From positions 186,001-250,000 of the forward strand of contig NZ_BMQJ01000002.1 of assembly GCF_014648055.1 (NCBI RefSeq): a DNA stretch of 64,000 nt, given 5' to 3'. The position numbers and the translations under genes were made by a program. Below are positions 37,328 to 45,429 of this stretch, piece after piece. This DNA is from Streptosporangium pseudovulgare (GTDB lineage: Bacteria > Actinomycetota > Actinomycetes > Streptosporangiales > Streptosporangiaceae). How positions within the stretch are numbered: position 1 is the stretch's first letter; each line of letters begins with the position of its first letter. The notes beneath the pieces are model-generated. The model was not told where the DNA came from. It saw nothing but the letters and a program-made list of their open reading frames with translations, and did no database searches.

Positions 37328-38332
37328 GTGAGCGAGACCCGACCCGCCGGGACGCCCCCGGCCACCGCGGCGCGCAGGCTGCACGAGCTGGACGTCCTGC
37401 GCGGCTTCGCGGTGTGCGGGATCATGGTGGTCAACGCCTGGCAGCACACCCGCGCGCACCTGCCGTCCCCGGACCGCGACGCGGTCGACTGGGGCGTCGA
37501 GAACCTCCTGCAGGGCAGGTTCTACCCGATCTTCTCGTTCCTGTTCGGGCTGAGCTTCGTGCTGTTCCTGCGGTCGGCGGCCGGGCGGTCGCGGCGCCCG
37601 CGGGCGGTGCTGCTGCGCAGGCTGGCGGTGCTGGCCTGCTTCGGCGCGCTCCACCGGCTGGTCAACCCGGACGAGGTGCTGCTGCCGTACGCGGTCTTCG
37701 GGGCGGCCGTCCTGCTGCCCGCCTCCTTCCTCCCCCGGGCGGCCGTGGCGGCGCTGGGCACGGCGGCCACCGCCTGGGCGGTGAACGAGGGCGGCGGGCT
37801 GATCCTGGTGCCGGGGCTGTTCCTGCTGGGCGCGGCACTGATGCGGTACGCCCCGCCGGAGCGGCTGCTGCCGCCCGCCTTCGCGGTCTCCGCGGTCCTG
37901 GCGGTGGCGCTCACCGTCCTGTGGTTCCGCACCGCCGCCGACCCGGCCCTGTTCCACCGGGGCACCTACCCGGCGGCCGGGCTGGCCGCGGCGGCGGCCT
38001 ACTGCACCGGACTGCCGCTGCTCCTGCGGACCCGGGCCCGCCGCGCCCTGCTGGCGGCCCTGGCGCCGCTCGGCCGGATGGCGCTGACGAACTACCTGCT
38101 CAGCACCGCGGCGATCCTCGCGGCGCTGCCGCTGCTGCTGGCCGTCCCCACCAGGGCGGGCGTGCTCGCGCTGTCGGCGGTCGTGCTGGCGGCGCAGATC
38201 GTCCTCAGCCGCCTGTGGCTGCGGCGGTTCCGCTACGGCCCCGCCGAGTGGCTGTGGCGGTGCCTGACGTGGCTGGAGCGGGTGCCGAACCGCCGGGTAG
38301 TGTCACAGACGTCGACGGCTCCCTCCGCCTAG
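37328..38332 (+). CDS. DUF418/HGSNAT-like multipass membrane protein
   Basis: 334-aa membrane protein. The N-terminal HELDVLRGFAVCGIMVVNAW is the hallmark of DUF418 and related acyltransferase-3-like proteins, followed by FLFGLSFVLFL and about eight more helices, ending with the conserved LGRMALTNYLLSTAAI and a WLERVPN tail. Function in the family is not established; transfer of acyl groups across the membrane is a guess. GTG at 37328 is preferred over a start at 37148 because the extension is encoded by the 17-bp repeat. Confidence 0.8.
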   Translation: MSETRPAGTPPATAARRLHELDVLRGFAVCGIMVVNAWQHTRAHLPSPDRDAVDWGVENLLQGRFYPIFSFLFGLSFVLFLRSAAGRSRRPRAVLLRRLAVLACFGALHRLVNPDEVLLPYAVFGAAVLLPASFLPRAAVAALGTAATAWAVNEGGGLILVPGLFLLGAALMRYAPPERLLPPAFAVSAVLAVALTVLWFRTAADPALFHRGTYPAAGLAAAAAYCTGLPLLLRTRARRALLAALAPLGRMALTNYLLSTAAILAALPLLLAVPTRAGVLALSAVVLAAQIVLSRLWLRRFRYGPAEWLWRCLTWLERVPNRRVVSQTSTAPSA

Positions 38333-38401
38333 GACCCGTCAGGCGGATCTCCGCCGCGGCGGGTCCCGGCGGGCGGGGGCCACACCGAGCAGGAGGTTCC
38401 G

Positions 38402-39217
38402 GTGACGCGCATCGCCCTGTGTCAGATCCCCGTCGATGAGGAGCCCGCCGTCAACCTGCGCCGCGCGCGCGAGGCGATGGAGCGGGCCGCCGCCGACGGC
38501 GCCGAGCTGGCGATCTTCCCCGAGGCCACCCTCACCCGGTACGGCAAGCGGATCACCGACCTGGCCGAGCCGCTGGACGGTCCCTTCGTCACCGGGCTGG
38601 CCGAGGCGGCCCGCGCGCACCGCATGGCCGTGATCGCGGGCGTGTTCGAACCCGGTGGGCAGCCGGACGGGCCGGGGGGCGGCCGGGTGCACAACACCGC
38701 GGTGGCGCTCGGCCCGTCCGGTGAGATCGCCGCGGCCTACCGGAAGATCCACCTGTTCGACTCCTTCGGGGCCCGCGAGTCGGAGCTGGTCGCACCGGGC
38801 GGCACGCCGGCGGTGGTGGAGCTGGCCGGCCTGCGGATCGGCCTCGTCACCTGCTACGACGTCCGCTTCCCCGAGCTGGGCCGGGCCCTGGTGGACCGGG
38901 GGGCCGAGGTGCTGGCGGTGATCGCGGCGTGGGGGTCCGGCCCGATGAAGGAGGAGCACTGGGCGACCCTGGTGCGGGCCCGGGCGATCGAGAACACGGT
39001 CTGGGTGGCGGCCGTGGGCCAGGCCCCCAACCCCGCGTCCCGCGACGGCTTCGGCGTCGGCCGCAGCATGCTGGTCGACCCCATGGGCGTCGTCCGCGCC
39101 GACCTGGGCCCGGCCCCCGGGGTGCTGACGTCCGTACTCGACCCTCAGATCACGATTGACACCCGGAATGCCCTGCCGTGCCTGGAACACCGGCGGCTCG
39201 GAGCCGGCGGATCGTAA
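38402..39217 (+). CDS. Nitrilase-superfamily carbon-nitrogen hydrolase
   Basis: 271-aa amidase with the full catalytic triad: Glu41 (IFPEATLTRYG), Lys115 (YRKIHLFD) and Cys151 (LVTCYDVRFPEL). The RKIHLFDSFG segment resembles deaminated glutathione amidase and omega-amidase branches. GTG start with AGGAGG 5 nt upstream. It lies 69 bp after the DUF418-like gene and 9 bp before an unknown gene, but that gene has its own -10 box inside the stop of this one. Confidence 0.9.
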   Translation: MTRIALCQIPVDEEPAVNLRRAREAMERAAADGAELAIFPEATLTRYGKRITDLAEPLDGPFVTGLAEAARAHRMAVIAGVFEPGGQPDGPGGGRVHNTAVALGPSGEIAAAYRKIHLFDSFGARESELVAPGGTPAVVELAGLRIGLVTCYDVRFPELGRALVDRGAEVLAVIAAWGSGPMKEEHWATLVRARAIENTVWVAAVGQAPNPASRDGFGVGRSMLVDPMGVVRADLGPAPGVLTSVLDPQITIDTRNALPCLEHRRLGAGGS

Positions 39218-39220
39218 AAT
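39215..39220 (+). promoter_or_regulatory. -10 box of leaderless unknown gene
   Basis: TAAAAT overlaps the TAA stop of the amidase gene and ends 6 nt before the GTG at 39227. Confidence 0.55.
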
Positions 39221-39226
39221 GCGACC

Positions 39227-39688
39227 GTGAGTGATCCACCTGGGCGCAGAACGCAGATGCAGAAGGTCATTCCGCCTCGGCTGCTCGTGCCCTACCTGTC
39301 AGGCAGGCGGACCGTCATCTCGGGATACGTCTACCGGGTGCAGGACTGCGCCCGCCTGACCACCCCCGCCCAGCTCTTCATGGGCCTCGACCTGGGTTTC
39401 GAGGGCTCGGAGCTGACCGTCACGACCCCGGAGATCTACCTCATGCGCTGGTTCGCCCGCGACATCGACAGCTACGTCGTGCCGTACGGCCCGCACATGG
39501 GTGGCGACTGGAACGATGCACCGCCGTTCACCGGGAACGGCTTCACGACCTCGCGCGAGCATGTCGTGCCGCAGTTCCACACCATGCCCGTGCCGATCCC
39601 GGCCGGGGCGGAGATCGTCCACGTGACCGCGGACGGCGAGCGCCCGTTCGGCGTCTACGACGGCCTGACCTGGCGGCCGGCGGCATGA
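39227..39688 (+). CDS. Unknown protein, first of a linked pair
   Basis: 153 aa, not recognised. The sequence is globular and rich in aromatic residues: VIPPRLLVPYLSGRRTVISGYVYR, then MRWFARDIDSYVVPYGP, TGNGFTTSREHVVPQFHTMPVPIPAGAEI and GVYDGLTWRPAA. There is no signal peptide or membrane helix. GTG start 6 nt after TAAAAT. It overlaps the next gene by 4 bp (ATGA), so the two proteins are probably made in equal amounts and may interact. A polymorphic-toxin or enzyme role was considered, without a supporting motif. Confidence 0.72.
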   Translation: MSDPPGRRTQMQKVIPPRLLVPYLSGRRTVISGYVYRVQDCARLTTPAQLFMGLDLGFEGSELTVTTPEIYLMRWFARDIDSYVVPYGPHMGGDWNDAPPFTGNGFTTSREHVVPQFHTMPVPIPAGAEIVHVTADGERPFGVYDGLTWRPAA

Positions 39689-40116
39689 GCGACGAGATCG
39701 AGCCGGTGGCGTCGGGTTTCGTCGCCCACTACGGCGGGCGGACCCACGTCGCGGCCCTCGGCCCGGGCGCCTCGGAGGTCACCCTGTTCGACGAGGAGGC
39801 CCGGGAGGGCTTCGAGCCCGCCTCCGGGTACTGGCGGGCCGTGGTGGAGCGCGAGGACCTCGACCGGCTGGTGCTGGTCCGCACGACGGGCTCGTTCGGC
39901 GGCGAGCCGTGCCTCGTCCTCGACGTCTCCGAGGAGAACGGCGAGGAGAGCCTGCACATCGCCTACACCGGCCACAGCGGCCTCAAGGCCGAGGCGCTGG
40001 GCTACTGGATGGTGGACCACGGCGCCTACGAGGTCGTCGTGCCGCGCGAGGAGGTCTTCTCCGTCCGCGTCGAGCGCGTCCCCGTCCCCCTCACCCTTCC
40101 CGCCGCCGAGGAGTGA
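39685..40116 (+). CDS. Unknown protein, second of a linked pair
   Basis: 143 aa, acidic, not recognised. It begins MSDEIEPVASGFVAHYGGRTHVAALG and has several predicted beta strands (RLVLVRTTGSFGGEPCLVLDVSEENGEESLHIAYTGH), ending with YEVVVPREEVFSVRVERV. Coupled by an ATGA overlap to the previous unknown gene and closed by a canonical terminator, so the pair is a closed two-gene unit. An acidic partner for a more basic first protein would fit an inhibitor, but nothing proves it. Confidence 0.72.
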   Translation: MSDEIEPVASGFVAHYGGRTHVAALGPGASEVTLFDEEAREGFEPASGYWRAVVEREDLDRLVLVRTTGSFGGEPCLVLDVSEENGEESLHIAYTGHSGLKAEALGYWMVDHGAYEVVVPREEVFSVRVERVPVPLTLPAAEE

Positions 40117-40119
40117 CCC

Positions 40120-40153
40120 GGGACCGGTTCCGCCCGGTCCCGGCGGTCTTTTT
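40120..40153 (+). terminator. Intrinsic terminator with U-tract
   Basis: Arms GGGACCGG and CCGGTCCC, 6-nt loop, followed by GGCGGTC and TTTTT. The only classical U-tract terminator noticed in the window. Confidence 0.8.
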
Positions 40154-40200
40154 CCGGTAGGGCCCTGTCAACCGGCGGGACCGCCGGGTGTCTCGGTAAC

Positions 40201-40719
40201 GTGATCGACGTTTCCGACATCCCAGGCGTCTCGTCCGGGGCGCCGCCCTCGTTCGCCGAGCTGTTCGCGGCGCACCATCCCTCGATGGTGCGCCTGGCCG
40301 GGCTGCTCGGCGCCGACGACCCCGAGGACATCGCCCAGGAGGCGTTCGCCCGCCTCCACGCGCGGCGGACCCGGCTGCGCGACGGCGGCGCGGCCGTCGC
40401 CTATGTCCGGTCCATCGTCTGCAACCTGACCCGCAGCCGGCTGCGTCACCTGCGGCTGGCACGGCTGCGCCGCCCCGAGCCGCCGCCGGACGCGCACAGC
40501 GGCGAGCATCTCGCCCTCGTCGCCGAGCGGCACCGGGAGCTCCTCGCCGCCGTCGACCGGCTCCCCCGCCGCCAGCGCGAGGCCGTCGTCCTGCGCTACT
40601 GGCTCAACCTCTCTGAACGGGAGATCGCCGACGCCATGGGCGTCTCCCTCGGTTCCGTCAAGACGCACACCAGCCGCGGTCTGGCCGCCCTCGGCAGGGC
40701 TCTCGGGGAGGAATCATGA
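40201..40719 (+). CDS. SigE-family RNA polymerase sigma factor
   Basis: 172-aa ECF-type sigma factor. Region 2 is FAELFAAHHPSMVRLAGLLGADDPEDIAQEAFARLH, region 4 is AVDRLPRRQREAVVLRYWLNLSEREIADAMGVSLGSVKTHTSRGLAAL. This arrangement matches the actinomycete SigE family with a downstream membrane protein as partner. GTG at 40201. It overlaps the next gene by 4 bp. Target promoters are unknown. Confidence 0.92.
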   Translation: MIDVSDIPGVSSGAPPSFAELFAAHHPSMVRLAGLLGADDPEDIAQEAFARLHARRTRLRDGGAAVAYVRSIVCNLTRSRLRHLRLARLRRPEPPPDAHSGEHLALVAERHRELLAAVDRLPRRQREAVVLRYWLNLSEREIADAMGVSLGSVKTHTSRGLAALGRALGEES

Positions 40720-41960
40720 ACGATCTGGAGGAGCGGCTGCGCGCCGCGCTCGACGCCCGCGCCGAGACCTACGGCACCGCCCCCGACGCCTACGCCGAGA
40801 CCGTCTCCCGCGCCCGCGGGACGCGGCGTCGCAGGCTCGCCCTGGTCCCGGTGGCCGCCGCCGTGGCCGCGGTGACCGCCGTGGCGGTGTTCCTGGGCGC
40901 GGGCGGCGGTTCCGGGGCGGGCATCGCCACCGGAGCCGTCGAGGAGCCGGGCCCCTACCGGCGGTCCATCACCGAGAACCCTCCGGTCGGCGAACCGGTG
41001 ACGGTCAGGGATCCGGCGGAGAACAGGCCGGTGATCATGTGGTTCTCCGGTGGGACCGCTCCCGGCGGCCTCCGGTTCTGCGACCTCGTCCAGCAGGCGT
41101 CCGGCGGGACGTCGGGCGGCTGCTCGAAGGTGCCTCCGGCAGGTCACGAGCACGAGAACGCCTGGCGGCTGGACCCCTTCCACTCGCGCTGGCCGCGCCG
41201 GCCGGTCGAGCTGGGCTACGGCGCCGCCCGCCCGGCGGTGACGAGGGTCGAGGCCGTCACCGGGGACGGCGCCCGGATCCCCGGCACCGTCCACCGGCCC
41301 GGCGGCGCGCCGCTGGCGGTGTGGACCGTGTCCTTCCCGGCCGACGCCGGGGTGACGCGCTTCGAGTTCCTCGACGGCGACGGCAGGGTCGTGCAGCGGA
41401 TCAGGCGGGACGCCCCCATGTCGCCCCCGGAGCTCGCGAAACCGCCCGCCGGGCCGGCCGCCGACATGCCCGGCGGCCTCACCGCGCGCTTCTACACCGA
41501 TCCCGAGCGGACGGTCCTCTGGTGGCGCGGCGGCGACGTCGTGGGGATGAACCTGATCGAGCCCGGACACCTCCTGACCGACCTCGGGGGCAAGGAGACA
41601 CCGGTCGACCTGCGGTTGCACGACGGTCTCTGGTACGGCGTCGCCCGCCCCGGAACCGCCCGGGTCGCGCTGATCCTCCGGGACGGAACATCGGCCGGCG
41701 CCGTCGCGGTCGCCGACCCGTGGGGCAGCGGCGTCGCGCTGTTCTCCGGCACGTACCGGCGTCCCGATCCGTATCTGGAGGGCTTCCAGGTCGTCGGCTA
41801 CGACGCGGTGGGGGCCGAGATCTGGCACGACACGGTGCCGGCCGTCACCCCGATCCGGCCGGAGCCCGCTCCCGGGGCTTCCGGAACTCCCGGGACCTCC
41901 GGGGCCCCGGAGGCGTCCCGGCCGGCGGGGTCTCCTCAGCCCACCCCGAGCCGCCGGTAG
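40716..41960 (+). CDS. Membrane protein coupled to the sigma factor, candidate anti-sigma
   Basis: 414 aa. Residues 1-39 are cytoplasmic and begin MNDLEERLRAALDARAETY, a motif common in proteins encoded behind SigE-type sigma factors; one membrane helix follows (about 42-62), then a large extracellular beta-rich domain and a Pro/Ser/Thr-rich end. No ZAS zinc motif is seen. The ATGA overlap with the sigma gene argues for a regulatory partner. Its last 25 bp overlap the convergent carboxyltransferase gene. Confidence 0.82.
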   Translation: MNDLEERLRAALDARAETYGTAPDAYAETVSRARGTRRRRLALVPVAAAVAAVTAVAVFLGAGGGSGAGIATGAVEEPGPYRRSITENPPVGEPVTVRDPAENRPVIMWFSGGTAPGGLRFCDLVQQASGGTSGGCSKVPPAGHEHENAWRLDPFHSRWPRRPVELGYGAARPAVTRVEAVTGDGARIPGTVHRPGGAPLAVWTVSFPADAGVTRFEFLDGDGRVVQRIRRDAPMSPPELAKPPAGPAADMPGGLTARFYTDPERTVLWWRGGDVVGMNLIEPGHLLTDLGGKETPVDLRLHDGLWYGVARPGTARVALILRDGTSAGAVAVADPWGSGVALFSGTYRRPDPYLEGFQVVGYDAVGAEIWHDTVPAVTPIRPEPAPGASGTPGTSGAPEASRPAGSPQPTPSRR

Positions 41961-43432
41961 CGGGCCAGGCGCGCGGCGAGGCGGTCGGCGGGCGGGACGG
42001 CCAGCAGGCCGGCGATCTCGTGTTCGAGGGCGGCGGACACCCGGCGGCAGAACGCCTCCGGCTCGTAGGCGGCGTCGGGGAGTTCGGGGATGACCCGGTC
42101 CACGATGCCGTCGCGCCGCAGGTCGGTGGACTTCACGCCCTGGGCGGCGGCGATCTCGGGGGCGAAGTCCACGCTGCGGTACAGCAGCGCCGAGGCGCCC
42201 TCGGGGGGCAGCGGGGACAGCCAGGCGTGCTGGGCGCACAGCACCCGGTCGGCCGGGAGCAGGGAGAGCGCGGCGCCCCCGGCTCCCTCGCCGAGCAGCA
42301 GGCAGACGGTCGGGGCGTCGAGCGTCACCAGGTCGGCCAGCGACCGGGCGATCTCGGCGGCGAGGCCGCCCTCCTCGGCGGCCTTCGACAGCGCCGCCCC
42401 GGAGGTGTCGACCACGGTGACCAGCGGCAGGCCCAGCTCCGAGGCCAGGCGCATGCCGCGCCGGGCGACCCGAAGCCCGGCCGGGCCGAGCGGGGCCCCG
42501 GACCGCCGCCGCCCGCGGTCCTGGCCGAGCACGACGGCGGGGGCCTCGCCGAAGCGGGCCAGGGCGATGAGCAGGCCGGGGTCGTTCTCCCCCTCGCCGG
42601 TGCCGTTGAGCGGGGTGACGTCGGAGGCGCCGTGGCGCAGCAGGGCCCGCACCCCGGGACGGTCGTCGCGGCGGGAGCGGATGACCGCCTCCCACGCCTC
42701 GACCGGCTGGGCCGGCTCGTCCGCCTCGGGCTCCTTGACCCGTATCTCGCGCGGCGCGCACAGCACGGCCAGCACGCCGGCGGCGATCCGCCGGACGTCC
42801 TCGGCGGAGACGACCGCGTCGATCAGGCCGTGGGCGAAGAGGTTCTCGGCGACCTGGACGCCCTCGGGGAACGGGTAGCCGTGCAGCGACTCGAACACCC
42901 GGGGCCCGAGGAACCCGATGAGCGCGCCCGGCTCGGCCGCGGTGACGTGCCCGAGCGAGCCCCAGGAGGCGAAGACCCCGCCGGTGGTGGGGTGGCGCAG
43001 GTAGACGATGTACGGCAGGCCCGCGGCGCGGTGCGCGGCGACCGCGGCGGTGATCTTCACCATCTGGGTGAAGGCCAGCGCGCCCTCCTGCATGCGGGTG
43101 CCGCCGGAGGCGGGCGCGGCCAGCAGCGGGAGCCGCTCGGCGGTGGCCCGCTCGACGGCCGCGGTGAGCCGTTCGGCCGCGGCCACCCCGATCGACCCGG
43201 CGAGGAAGGAGAACTCGCAGGCGACGACCGCGACCCGGCGGCCGTCCAGCAGCCCCTCGCCGGTGACGACCGACTCGTCGTATCCGCTCCGGGCGCGGGC
43301 CGCGGCCAGCTCCTCGGCGTAGTCGGACCCGTTCGGGGCCGGTTCGGCGGGCGGGGCGTCCCACGACCGCCACGTCCCCGGGTCGAGGACGATGTCGATC
43401 ATGGTGCGGGCGTCGGGACGGGTCGGGCTCAT
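41936..43432 (-). CDS. Acyl-CoA carboxyltransferase, fused beta/alpha subunits
   Basis: 498-aa biotin-dependent carboxyltransferase. The N-half is AccD/MdcD-like (FSFLAGSIGVAAAERL, PASGGTRMQEGALAFTQM, HPTTGGVFASWGSLG) without the AccD zinc finger; the C-half is AccA/MdcE-like (PGLRVARRGMRLASELGLPLVTVVDTSGA, GEGAGGAALSLLPADRV). It would transfer CO2 from carboxybiotin to an acyl-CoA, or act as a malonate-type decarboxylase. No biotin carrier or carboxylase gene is adjacent. ATG with GGAGG 6 nt upstream, 33 bp after the CaiB gene on the same strand. Confidence 0.88.
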   Translation of the reverse strand: MSPTRPDARTMIDIVLDPGTWRSWDAPPAEPAPNGSDYAEELAAARARSGYDESVVTGEGLLDGRRVAVVACEFSFLAGSIGVAAAERLTAAVERATAERLPLLAAPASGGTRMQEGALAFTQMVKITAAVAAHRAAGLPYIVYLRHPTTGGVFASWGSLGHVTAAEPGALIGFLGPRVFESLHGYPFPEGVQVAENLFAHGLIDAVVSAEDVRRIAAGVLAVLCAPREIRVKEPEADEPAQPVEAWEAVIRSRRDDRPGVRALLRHGASDVTPLNGTGEGENDPGLLIALARFGEAPAVVLGQDRGRRRSGAPLGPAGLRVARRGMRLASELGLPLVTVVDTSGAALSKAAEEGGLAAEIARSLADLVTLDAPTVCLLLGEGAGGAALSLLPADRVLCAQHAWLSPLPPEGASALLYRSVDFAPEIAAAQGVKSTDLRRDGIVDRVIPELPDAAYEPEAFCRRVSAALEHEIAGLLAVPPADRLAARLARYRRLGVG

Positions 43433-43465
43433 CGAGATCCTCCGGTTCCGGCCGGGAGGAGGGCG

Positions 43466-44620
43466 TCAGCCTTCACGCTCCTCCAGCCACGCGAGGACCT
43501 CGTCGTTGTGCTGGCCCAGGACCGGTGGGGCGGTGTGCCGGGCGGGCGGCTCGCCGTCGAAGCGCAGCGGCGGGCCGGGCAGTTCGATGGCGCCGAGCAC
43601 GGGGTGGTCCACCTCGATGAGGAGGCCCTGCGAGCGGGTCTGCTCCCAGGCGTAGACCTCGTCGATGGACCTGACCGTCCCGGCGGACACGCCGGCCGCG
43701 TCCAGCGCGGCCAGCCAGTGGGCGCGACCGTGCCCGGCCAGCGTCCGCTCGATGTCGGCGACGAGCTCGTCGCGGTGCTCGCACCTGTCGCGGTTCGTCG
43801 CGTATCCGGGGGCGGCGGAGTCGAGGCCCAGCAGCGCGGCCACCTTCCGCCACTGCGCGTCGTTGCCCGCGGCGATCTGGATCATGCCGTCGGCGCAGCG
43901 GAACGCGCCGTAGGGGGCGATGGAGGGGTGGTGGTTGCCGACGCCCACGGGGACCTCGCCCGCGACGGTCCAGGCCGTGCCGTGGTAGGCGTGCACGGCG
44001 GCGACCGAGGCCAGCAGGGAGGTGCGCACGACCTTGCCGCGCCCGGTCCGTTCCCGCTCGTAGAGGGCGGCGGCCACGCCGTAGGCGCCGTGGATGCCGG
44101 CCAGCAGGTCGGCGATGGGAGAGCCGACCCGGTACGGCTCGCCGGGCGGGCCGGTGACGCTCATCAGCCCGGCCTCGCCCTGGGCGATCTGGTCGTACCC
44201 GGGACGGCCGCCCTCGGGGCCGTCGTGGCCGAACCCGGTGATCGACAGGATGACCAGGCGGGGGTTGAGCTCGTGCAGCCGCTCGACGGAGAAGCCCAGG
44301 CGGTCCAGGACGCCGGTGCGGAAGTTCTCGACCAGCACGTCGCTCCGCCGTACCAGGCGCTCGACGAGGGCTCTGCCCCCGGGTGTCTTGAGGTCGGCGG
44401 TGACGGAGCGTTTGTTGCGGTTGGCGGCGAGGAAATAGGTGGAGACGTCGGCGTCGGGACCGACGAACGGCGGGCCCCAGCCTCTCGACTCGTCGCCGCC
44501 GTCGGGGTGCTCGACCTTGATCACCAGGGCGCCCAGGTCGCCGAGCATCTGCGCGGCGTGCGGCCCCGCGAGCGCGCGCGACAGGTCGAGGACGACGATG
44601 TCTCCGAGGGCTCCATGCAA
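43466..44620 (-). CDS. CaiB/BaiF family CoA-transferase
   Basis: 384-aa class III CoA-transferase moving CoA between carboxylic acids. Motifs: VVLDLSRALAGPHAAQMLGDLGALVIKVEHPDGGDESRGWGPP, FLAANRNKRSVTADLKTPGG with the catalytic-region Asp downstream (GYDQIAQGEAGLMSVTGP). The start is set to the TTG at 44620 because GGAGG lies 6 nt upstream; a TTG two codons earlier abuts the ribosome site. Forms an operon with the carboxyltransferase, pointing to degradation or activation of one organic acid. Confidence 0.9.
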   Translation of the reverse strand: MHGALGDIVVLDLSRALAGPHAAQMLGDLGALVIKVEHPDGGDESRGWGPPFVGPDADVSTYFLAANRNKRSVTADLKTPGGRALVERLVRRSDVLVENFRTGVLDRLGFSVERLHELNPRLVILSITGFGHDGPEGGRPGYDQIAQGEAGLMSVTGPPGEPYRVGSPIADLLAGIHGAYGVAAALYERERTGRGKVVRTSLLASVAAVHAYHGTAWTVAGEVPVGVGNHHPSIAPYGAFRCADGMIQIAAGNDAQWRKVAALLGLDSAAPGYATNRDRCEHRDELVADIERTLAGHGRAHWLAALDAAGVSAGTVRSIDEVYAWEQTRSQGLLIEVDHPVLGAIELPGPPLRFDGEPPARHTAPPVLGQHNDEVLAWLEEREG

Positions 44621-44824
44621 GATCAACCTCCGTCGGTGGTGGTCGAGCCTAGTCGAACCTGGGCGGGGAAATCATTCTCCGTCATCGGCGGGGCCGCTCC
44701 GTACCCCGGACCGCCGCGGCTTCCCACTAAACCATGACAGAAGTGAAAAATGTTGTCAGAAACCGCGGTCTCCCTGGGTATCCGCAGGTTTTTCCCCGGC
44801 TTTCCAGTGGTTTCTAATGGAAAG

Positions 44825-45421
44825 GTGGATGTCATCTCCTTCGAGAATCTCGCCCGGACGATTCTGGAACTGCCGCCGTCATGCGGCCCGGTCCGCGTCG
44901 TCGCGGTGGACGGGCCCGGCGGGTCCGGCAAGACGACCTTCGCCGGGCGGCTGGCGCGGACCCTGAACGCCCAGGTGGTCCACAGCGACGACTTCCCGGT
45001 GCCGTGGAACGAGCCGCCGGTGGCCTGGTTCCGGCACGTGGAGGAAGGCGTGCTCACCCCCCTGGCGGCCGGCGAGCCCGGCGGCTACCGCCGCTACGAC
45101 TGGGTCCGGGAGACCCACACCGACTGGGTGGAGGTGCCGGTCGCGCCGGTGCTGCTGCTGGAGGGGGTGAGCACGGCCCGGCGCGACACCCCGGCCGCCC
45201 TCACCGTCTGGGTGGAGGCGCCCGGCGACCTCCGGCTGGCGCGCGCCCTGGCCAGGGACGGCGCCGAGTTCGCGCCGCAGTGGAGCCGGTGGACGCGGTC
45301 CGAGCAGGAGTGGTTCGCCGCCGACGGCACCCGCGAACGGGCCGACCTCCTCGTCGACGGCGCCGCCGTACCGGGCGAGTTCGTCCTGATCACCCCGGCC
45401 GGCGAGGACACCCCCGGCTGA
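44825..45421 (+). CDS. Uridine kinase-like P-loop protein
   Basis: 198-aa P-loop kinase of the uridine kinase/phosphoribulokinase type. Walker A is VDGPGGSGKTTFAGRL, followed by VVHSDDFPVPW, YRRYDW, LLLEGVSTAR and RWTRSEQEWFA, typical of actinomycete uridine-kinase-like proteins of uncertain substrate. The start is uncertain: GTG 44825 gives the usual N-terminal length, ATG 44750 would add 25 residues without a ribosome site. Ends 8 bp from the convergent secreted protein gene. Confidence 0.78.
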   Translation: MDVISFENLARTILELPPSCGPVRVVAVDGPGGSGKTTFAGRLARTLNAQVVHSDDFPVPWNEPPVAWFRHVEEGVLTPLAAGEPGGYRRYDWVRETHTDWVEVPVAPVLLLEGVSTARRDTPAALTVWVEAPGDLRLARALARDGAEFAPQWSRWTRSEQEWFAADGTRERADLLVDGAAVPGEFVLITPAGEDTPG

Positions 45422-45429
45422 CCCCCGGC

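Noticed and set aside
37120-38439. Alternative frame over the DUF418-like gene and the 17-bp repeats
   Set aside because: Product is Gly/Arg/Ala repeats created by the minisatellite; the other frame has a proper membrane protein.
44627-44824. Riboswitch or tRNA in the CaiB/uridine-kinase-like gap
   Set aside because: No conserved riboswitch core or cloverleaf could be traced; only an A/T-rich promoter-like patch is seen.
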